Shown here piece by piece: positions 58,304 through 64,000 of a stretch of DNA of 64,000 bases; the first letter of the stretch is position 1, and each line of letters begins with the position of its first letter. Both the position numbers and the translations under genes were made by a program. Under the pieces are notes generated by a model, which was given only the letters and a program-made list of their open reading frames with translations, was not told the DNA's origin and did no database searches. The DNA is from Nocardiopsis flavescens (GTDB lineage: Bacteria; Actinomycetota; Actinomycetes; Streptosporangiales; Streptosporangiaceae), in contig NZ_FQZK01000004.1 in the NCBI RefSeq assembly GCF_900141985.1, positions 124,001 through 188,000 on the forward strand. Direction: 5' to 3'.

Positions 58304-61108
58304 TCAGCGCGGGCCGGCGGTGGCGGTGGCCAGGGCCGCCCACAGCAGGGGGGCGGCGGCCGGGTCGCCGGTGGCGCGCCAGCGGTCCAGCCGGGTGCGC
58401 TGCCAGTCCGCGAGGGCCCGGACCGGCGCGGGGGCGTCGTGGGCGGCGTCCACCGCGGCGACCAGGCCGGTGAGCGGGCGCTCCGTCGCGGGGACCCGGC
58501 CGAACCGGTGCAGGGCGGCGTTGGTCGGCAGCGCCCACCGGGCCGCGGTCACCAGGTCGGCGCCGTTGCGCAGCAGGGCCGAGGCGGGGCCGAAGGGCTC
58601 GGCGAAGCGGGTGTCGGCGCCGCTGTCGCAGGCGATGAGCGCCACCCGCGCCGGGGACGGCCACTCCTCGTGCCCCGGGCGCCCGCCCGGGACGCCCAGC
58701 AGCAGGTCCTTGGCGCTGAGCGGGCGGTGGCCGCGGACCGGCTCGGCCCGGCCCTCGGCGTCCGCGGTGCAGCAGAGGTGGAGGAGGGTGTCCTCGCTCT
58801 GCCCCTCCCGCACCGGGGCGGAGGTGGCGTGGCCGACGTAGAGGAGACGGCGGGCCCCCGCGCGCAGGGCCGAGCCCAGCCAGCGGCGGTCCTGGTCGGT
58901 GCGGCGCAGCGCCTCCCGGGGGGCGGCCACCCGGGGGACCATGTCGTCGGCGGCGCGGTGGGCGTCGACCAGGGCGAGCGCGTCCGGGTCGGTCCCCGGC
59001 CGCCCCAGCACCGACCCCAGGGCGGAGTCGGCCCGAAAACCCGGCACCCGCGGGTCCAGGACCAGCACGGCCGGGCCGCCGGGCGCGGGTTCGGGACGGG
59101 GGCCGGCGGTCAGGGCCGCCGGGGCGGCCAGGGCCACGTCCGCCAGGTCCAGCAGGCGGGTGCCGTCGGGGTCGGTCACCAGCAGCTCCCAGGGCACCCG
59201 GCCGGTGCGCGGGGAGGGCTGGACGCGCACCAGCGGGCGCAGGCCCAGGCCCCGGGCGACGGCACGGATCTGACCGGTGAGCTCGGCCGGCCAGAGCACC
59301 TCCGCGAGCCGGGCGGACAGGGCGGGCTCGGCCGCCGGGTCCGCGAGGGCGCCGCGGGCCAGGGCGTCGGCCACGCCCTCCGGGCCGGGCAGCGCGGCGG
59401 CCAGCTCGGCGAGCACGGCGTCGGTGTCCGGCCCCGGGGCGTAGCCGGTGCCGAACCCCTGGGCGCCCGCCGTCCAGCGCCAGGACATGTACAGGCCGTC
59501 GGCGTCGGCCAGCCGCACCAGCACCGTCGGCACCGGCTCCGGATAGGAGCGGTCGGACCCGGCGACGGGTGCGACGCGCCCGGCGGAGGACACCGGGCGG
59601 CGGTAGCGGGCCTCGGCCGCGGCGGCGTACTCCTGGAGGGCGAAGCGCCCCGGCGACACCTCCACCCGCGGCACCGCGCCCACCCGCAGGCCGGGGGCGT
59701 GCGCGGCCGGGGCGGGGAAGAGCACGGACACCGGGTCGGCGGGGCCGGGGGCGCCGGTGGCGGCCAGCGGCGCACCCGCGCAGAACACCTCGACGAGTTC
59801 GAAGAGCAGGCCCTGGTCGCCGGTGCTCCAGGCCAGGCGGAAGGCCAGGTCCGCGGCGGCGCGGGACAGCGCGTCCCAGCGGGCGCGGGCGTGCCCGGTG
59901 GCGAAGTCGGCACGCACCGCCGCCAGGGCGAGCGCCACCGGGACCGCCGCGGCCAGGGCCGCGCGCAGCGCCTCGTCCCCGCCGTCCGGGAAGGCCCCCG
60001 CCTGTGCCAGGGCCTCGGCGGTCCGGGCCGCCAGCAGGTCCACCTGGGCGCAGCGCTCGAAGGCGCCCTGCTCCTCGAAGTGCGCGCGGGCCCGCAGGGC
60101 GCGGTCGTGTGCGGCGGCCGTGTCGCCCGCGGCGAGGGCGCGGCGGGCGTCCTCCAGCAGGCCCTCCCCCAGGGCGGCGCGCACCCCGCGCTCCTCGAAG
60201 CGGGCGCGGGAGGCCGCCGCCAGTGCCTCGGCGGTGTCGGCGGAGCCGCGCATCCGGGCCAGGACGGCGCGCACCTGCTCGCAGGCGGCCAGGGAGACGG
60301 GGTCGCCCTCGCGCTCGAAAGCGACGGAGGCGCGCAGGTACAGGCGCTCGGCCTCCTCCGTGTCGCCGCGGAGCAGGGCCAGGTGGGCGCGCCCGCCGTC
60401 CAGGGAGGCGGGTTCGCCGCCCAGGGCGCGAAAACGCTCGGCGGCCCGGGCGAGGAGGTCCTCGGCCTCGTCCGTGCGCCCGGTCTCGGCGAGCAGGTCG
60501 GCCAGCCCGGCCAGCAGGTACGGGACGGGGTGCAGCTCCGGGTCGGTGGCGGCCAGCGCCGCGCGGTACAGCTCCTCGGCGGCGCCCCACTCACCGCGGG
60601 TGACCAGCAGCAGGGCGCGCCCGCCCGCGGTCTCGGCCCGGTGGACCTCGGGGGTGGCGCTGTCGTCGGCGCGGACCGCCGCCTCGTCCAGCAGGACCGC
60701 GGCGGTGTCCGCGTCGCCCAGGCGGCGGGCGTTCTCGGCGCGTTCGATGAGCGCGTGGACGAGCAGGCCCGCCCAGGCCGGGCGGGCGGTGCGGCCGGTG
60801 GCGTGCGGGCCCAGGGGGCGCAGCAGGGCCAGGGCGCGGTCCAGGTCGGCGGCGGCCCCGGCCAGGTCGGCCAGGCCGGTACGGGCGCGGCCCAGGTCGG
60901 AGAGCAGGGCGCCGCGCAGCAGGTCCACGGCGGGCGAGGGGTCGAGGCCGTCGGCCAGGGCGAGGAGCCGGTCGAGGATGTCGCGGGCCTCGCGGGGGCG
61001 GCGCAGCTCCAGGAGGGTCCCGGCCCTGGCCAGCCACTCGTCGAAGGGTTCGCCGAAGAACACGCCGTACTCGATCGGGACGTCGTCCCCGGGTCGGCTC
61101 GCGGTCAT
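58304..61108 (-). CDS. TPR-CHAT protease-like protein
   Basis: A 934-residue cytoplasmic protein. Residues about 20-480 are helical TPR-like repeats (ALADGLDP..., GEWGAAEELYRAAL, DTEEAERLYLRA). The C-terminal 400 residues form a CHAT (caspase-HetF-associated) domain with the catalytic His in LLYVGHAT and Cys in VALIACDSGA. Such proteins are peptidases switched on by a signal, and several act in phage defence or controlled cell death. ATG 61108 overlaps the stop of the gene before it (TGATG). Its substrate and trigger are unknown; the two coupled upstream genes are likely partners. Confidence 0.85.
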   Translation of the reverse strand: MTASRPGDDVPIEYGVFFGEPFDEWLARAGTLLELRRPREARDILDRLLALADGLDPSPAVDLLRGALLSDLGRARTGLADLAGAAADLDRALALLRPLGPHATGRTARPAWAGLLVHALIERAENARRLGDADTAAVLLDEAAVRADDSATPEVHRAETAGGRALLLVTRGEWGAAEELYRAALAATDPELHPVPYLLAGLADLLAETGRTDEAEDLLARAAERFRALGGEPASLDGGRAHLALLRGDTEEAERLYLRASVAFEREGDPVSLAACEQVRAVLARMRGSADTAEALAAASRARFEERGVRAALGEGLLEDARRALAAGDTAAAHDRALRARAHFEEQGAFERCAQVDLLAARTAEALAQAGAFPDGGDEALRAALAAAVPVALALAAVRADFATGHARARWDALSRAAADLAFRLAWSTGDQGLLFELVEVFCAGAPLAATGAPGPADPVSVLFPAPAAHAPGLRVGAVPRVEVSPGRFALQEYAAAAEARYRRPVSSAGRVAPVAGSDRSYPEPVPTVLVRLADADGLYMSWRWTAGAQGFGTGYAPGPDTDAVLAELAAALPGPEGVADALARGALADPAAEPALSARLAEVLWPAELTGQIRAVARGLGLRPLVRVQPSPRTGRVPWELLVTDPDGTRLLDLADVALAAPAALTAGPRPEPAPGGPAVLVLDPRVPGFRADSALGSVLGRPGTDPDALALVDAHRAADDMVPRVAAPREALRRTDQDRRWLGSALRAGARRLLYVGHATSAPVREGQSEDTLLHLCCTADAEGRAEPVRGHRPLSAKDLLLGVPGGRPGHEEWPSPARVALIACDSGADTRFAEPFGPASALLRNGADLVTAARWALPTNAALHRFGRVPATERPLTGLVAAVDAAHDAPAPVRALADWQRTRLDRWRATGDPAAAPLLWAALATATAGPR

Positions 61109-62259
61109 CAGAAGTCCTCGTCGTCGCGGGCGGCGCGGACCTCGGCGGCGAACGGGGGCGGCTCGCCGGGGCCGGCGGGGGCACCGCGGGCCAGGTCGAG
61201 GCGGCGGGCGGCCAGGGCGCGCAGGCGGTCGCGGGCCGCGGCCGCGCCGGGACCGCTCGGTCCGGGGTCGAAGCCGGGCAGCAGCACGGCGACCCGCGGG
61301 TCGGGCACGGCGGTGGCGGGCAGGTCGAGGCCGGCGCTCCCGGCCCAGGCGTCCCCGTCGGGGGCGAGCGGGACCAGGAGCGGGGCGGTCCCGGCGGAGG
61401 GCGCGACCTCGGCGACGGGGCGGGCGGCGGCGGACGGGCGCAGCGGTCCCGCGACGGCGCGCACCTCGACGACGCGGGCGGCGCCGCGGGCCAAAACGGT
61501 CCAGGAGACGGCGTCCTCGGCGGCGTCGACGAATCCGGCCGGGTACCGGCACCAGTCGTTGGCGCCGTGGCCGCGCGCCAGGGTCCGGGCGGGGCCGGGC
61601 GCCCCGGGGCCGGCCGCCAGGGCGTAGCCGTCGGGGCGGGCCGGGGCGGCGGGCGGCGGGGCCGCGCCCAGGAGCGCGTCGACGCCCTCGCCGTCGAGGC
61701 CGGCCGCGTCGGCGACCGCGGCGAGTGCGGCGGCGAGGCCGGGCGGGTCCTCCTCCAGCAGCGCGCCGATCCCGGCCCGGTGCTCCAGCAGCAGGTCGGC
61801 GGCCTCGTCCGGGGGCAGGGCGCGGTGGCAGCTGTGGGCGAGGGCGGCCAGTTCCAGTCCCAGCAGGTCGGGGTCCAGGGCCGGGACGCCGTCGAGCCGG
61901 GAGGCGGGCCACCAGCGGGCGGCCCAGTGGCCCAGCGCCAGCGCGGCCAGCGGCCGGGCCAGAGCGCCCGGGGCGGCCCGGACCCGGAGGGGGGCGGGAC
62001 CGGCGGCGGCGACCGCGCGGGCGGTGCCGGGGCCGTAGAGGTCCCAGAGCCAGGCCTGGGCGGCGGAGGCGTCGTCCAGGTGTGCGTCGGGCAGGCCGGG
62101 TCCGGTGACGTCCGGCCAGGTGAGCAGTGCGCCGTCGGCGTCCAGCACCGCGGAGGCGAACGGGGGCGGGGCGGCGGGGCGGCCGACGACGGAGACGGCG
62201 ACGCCGTCCTCGGCGGCGGTGACCTCGACCAGGGGCGCGGGGTCCGGGGCGGGGCTCAC
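61108..62259 (-). CDS. Unrecognised partner protein of the CHAT operon
   Basis: A 383-residue Ala/Pro-rich protein; I do not recognise its family. It contains LLGLELAALAHSCHRALPPDEAADLL in the middle (a helical stretch), ANDWCRYPAGFVDAAEDAVSWTVL later, and an acidic end (RDDEDF). No membrane helix or signal peptide. GTG 62259 overlaps the stop of the gene before it (GTGA), and its own stop overlaps the CHAT gene start, so all three are translated together. It may be substrate, inhibitor or sensor of the CHAT protein. Confidence 0.7.
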   Translation of the reverse strand: MSPAPDPAPLVEVTAAEDGVAVSVVGRPAAPPPFASAVLDADGALLTWPDVTGPGLPDAHLDDASAAQAWLWDLYGPGTARAVAAAGPAPLRVRAAPGALARPLAALALGHWAARWWPASRLDGVPALDPDLLGLELAALAHSCHRALPPDEAADLLLEHRAGIGALLEEDPPGLAAALAAVADAAGLDGEGVDALLGAAPPPAAPARPDGYALAAGPGAPGPARTLARGHGANDWCRYPAGFVDAAEDAVSWTVLARGAARVVEVRAVAGPLRPSAAARPVAEVAPSAGTAPLLVPLAPDGDAWAGSAGLDLPATAVPDPRVAVLLPGFDPGPSGPGAAAARDRLRALAARRLDLARGAPAGPGEPPPFAAEVRAARDDEDF

Positions 62260-64000
62260 GCCGCGCTCCCGGAGGCGTCGGCCGTCCCCGGGCCGGGGGC
62301 GGCCAGGGAGCGCAGCACCGCGCGGACGCGGGCGCGGTGGTCGCGCAGCACGGAGTAGGAGATGCCGTCCAGCAGGGCCCACAGCTCCGCGGTGTCGGAT
62401 ACCGGGACGGCGTGGGCGTCGCGGCCGTGCAGGCGCGCCCACAGGCGGCGGACGTAGGCGGTCCAGGGCTCGCGCAGGGCGCGGGCCGGGTCGGCGAAGG
62501 GGCCCTGCGTCCACGCGGGGTCGACGGTGGCGCGGCGGGCGCGGGCCACCGAGGACTCGCGCCGCCAGCGCCGGTCGAGGGCCCGGTGGGCGGCGGTGGG
62601 GCCGGCGCCCGATCCCAGCGGGTCCAGGCCCGCGGCCAGGCGTCCGCCGACCAGGAGGGCGGCCCGCAGGGACTCCCCGGTGAGGCCGAGCGGGGCGCAG
62701 GCGCGCGCCACCTCGGCGTCGACCAGCTCGGGGACCGGCGGGAGGTCGTCGTGGCCGGGGGTGCGCAGCAGGGTGAAGACGCGCTCGTAGACGCTGCGGT
62801 CCAGGGGCGCGGGCAGGGCGGTGGTGGAGGCCCCGGCGCCCACGGCGGGCGGCGGCGGGACGTCGGCGGCGGTCAGGCCCAGGTGGGCGGGGACGCCGGG
62901 GCGGCCCCAGCCGGACACGGGGCCGGTCCACAGCGCCGCGCCCAGGGAGCGGCCCGCGGCCCCGTCGACCAGTGCCGCGAAGGCGGGCCCGCCCCCGCCG
63001 GAGAGGCAGGAGTCCAGCACGGCGTCCGCCAGTTCCCGCAGGTGCTCCGCGGGCGCGGTCGGCCGGGCCGGCCCCGTCGGCCCCGGCGTGGCGGCCGGGA
63101 CGACCGCGTTCCGTGTGGAACCCGGGACGGTTGAGTCCGGCGGGGCCGCCGACACCGGTGCGGCATCCGGGACGGTCGCCCTTGAAGAAGCACCCGCGAC
63201 GGAAGGGCGAGCCGGGACGGGTGCGGCGGCCGGGACGGCCGCCTCGCGTGAGGTGCCCGGGACAGAGGTGGCGCCCGGAACAGGCGTGGTGCCCAGAGCG
63301 GTGACGTCCGGCGGGGCCGCCGACACCGGTGCGGAAGACGGGGCTGCCGTGTCCAGAGGGGCACCCGGGACGGCCGCGTCCCGCGGGGGCACCGGGACGG
63401 CCGGGACGGCCGTGCCCGGGGAGGCAGCCGGTGCCGGGGCGGCGGGCGGGGCGTCCGGGGGCGGGGGTGCCGACGGGGCGGCGGCGAGAGGGCGATCGGC
63501 CCAGGCGCGGGCCAGGGCGGCGGCCACGGCCCGGGCCCGTTCGGGGTCGCCCAGGTGCTCGCGCAGCGCCGACACCGTCCGGTCGCCGCGGTCGGCCGCG
63601 TCCAGTACCGCCGCGCGGGCCACGTCCTCGGCCGCCGGGCCGTCCGGGGCCCCGTGCTCGGCGGCGAGTTCGTAGCAGCGCTGGAAGTACAGGTCCTGGG
63701 GGTTGCCGCCGACCACCTTCAGCGCCCGGCGCACCCGCTTGAGCAGGGCGAACCAGCGGGCGGTGGCGACCAGGCGGTCCCCCTCTCCGCGCAGCAGCCC
63801 CGCGGCCAGCCCGGCCGCCCGCGGGGTGAGCAGGTCCCCGGCCAGCTCCGGGCGCAGTACCGGCCGCAGCACCAGCGGCAGCACGACCAGCTTCACCGTG
63901 CGGGTGAGCGGGGCGCCGTCGGGACCGCTCAGCGGTTCCAGTCCGGGGCCGAGCACGCGCCAGGCCCGGTCGATGACCTGCGACCGGGGGCGGAGGCGTT
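62256..64000 (-). CDS. Unrecognised protein of the CHAT operon, 5' end outside window
   Basis: At least 580 residues; the frame is open to the window edge and reads ...SQVIDRAWRVLGPG, so the true start lies beyond base 64000. Visible parts: an N-terminal helical domain with VKLVVLPLVLRPVL and GGNPQDLYFQRCYELAAEHG, a long Pro/Ala/Val-rich linker with repeated VSAAPPD(V/S)T segments, and a C-terminal helical domain (SYSVLRDHRARVRAVLRSL). Family not recognised. First known gene of the coupled operon. Confidence 0.7.
   Translation of the reverse strand, partial: RLRPRSQVIDRAWRVLGPGLEPLSGPDGAPLTRTVKLVVLPLVLRPVLRPELAGDLLTPRAAGLAAGLLRGEGDRLVATARWFALLKRVRRALKVVGGNPQDLYFQRCYELAAEHGAPDGPAAEDVARAAVLDAADRGDRTVSALREHLGDPERARAVAAALARAWADRPLAAAPSAPPPPDAPPAAPAPAASPGTAVPAVPVPPRDAAVPGAPLDTAAPSSAPVSAAPPDVTALGTTPVPGATSVPGTSREAAVPAAAPVPARPSVAGASSRATVPDAAPVSAAPPDSTVPGSTRNAVVPAATPGPTGPARPTAPAEHLRELADAVLDSCLSGGGGPAFAALVDGAAGRSLGAALWTGPVSGWGRPGVPAHLGLTAADVPPPPAVGAGASTTALPAPLDRSVYERVFTLLRTPGHDDLPPVPELVDAEVARACAPLGLTGESLRAALLVGGRLAAGLDPLGSGAGPTAAHRALDRRWRRESSVARARRATVDPAWTQGPFADPARALREPWTAYVRRLWARLHGRDAHAVPVSDTAELWALLDGISYSVLRDHRARVRAVLRSLAAPGPGTADASGSAA

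Overview
The window is a very GC-rich stretch of chromosome from a filamentous actinomycete. The likely group is Streptosporangiales, and the style resembles Nocardiopsis or Streptomonospora; this is inferred from third-position GC, GTG/TTG starts, protein families and gene neighbours, because no rRNA marker is present. I found no tRNA, rRNA, CRISPR array, insertion sequence or prophage.

Layout. 1-12.3 kb is mostly housekeeping and signalling: the start of moaA, an alpha/beta hydrolase, a divergent MocR-type regulator / YczE-like membrane protein pair sharing a perfect operator, a GH15 glycosidase, two divergent Ser/Thr kinases (one with seven repeated threonine motifs and an outside beta-sandwich, one with TPR-like repeats) and ung. 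12.4-19.1 kb holds two tandem paralogous NACHT NTPases of about 1,090 residues, which look like bacterial NLR-type immune proteins and share a 170-bp identical tract. 19.3-29.8 kb is mixed metabolism and regulation: sirtuin, sulfotransferase, TetR/EamA pair, RidA, aldo/keto reductase, PucR-type regulator, two tandem unknown paralogues, P450, Dps and a SLOG-like protein. 29.79-31.84 kb is a 2-kb non-coding block made of 64-bp tandem repeats and a very long imperfect inverted repeat.

31.9-54.3 kb is a sulfur-scavenging island. One minus-strand operon encodes a sulfonate-type ABC importer (ssuA, ssuC, ssuB), a cytoplasmic protein that keeps the catalytic Cys/His/Arg pattern of the desulfinase DszB, a second periplasmic-binding-fold protein without a signal peptide, and two luciferase-like monooxygenases. 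An IclR regulator diverges from a TauE-type exporter. A second ssuC/ssuB/ssuA set, a MetQ lipoprotein, an orphan winged-helix regulator, a YeiH-type exporter with a split-off small membrane protein, a rhodanese and a cysteine dioxygenase follow. A plus-strand operon then encodes a DszC/SfnB-like flavin monooxygenase, SsuD, an FMN reductase and a second flavin reductase. Together these could import organosulfur compounds, cleave C-S bonds with reduced flavin, and export or detoxify sulfite and excess cysteine sulfur. Related CCTAC...GTAGG operators recur in front of many of these genes.

54.4-58.1 kb carries a drug or siderophore exporter with an iron-box-like site, its TetR regulator, and a xylulokinase. 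58.3-64 kb is a translationally coupled three-gene operon ending in a TPR-CHAT protease-like protein, with two unrecognised partners; the first of these runs off the window.
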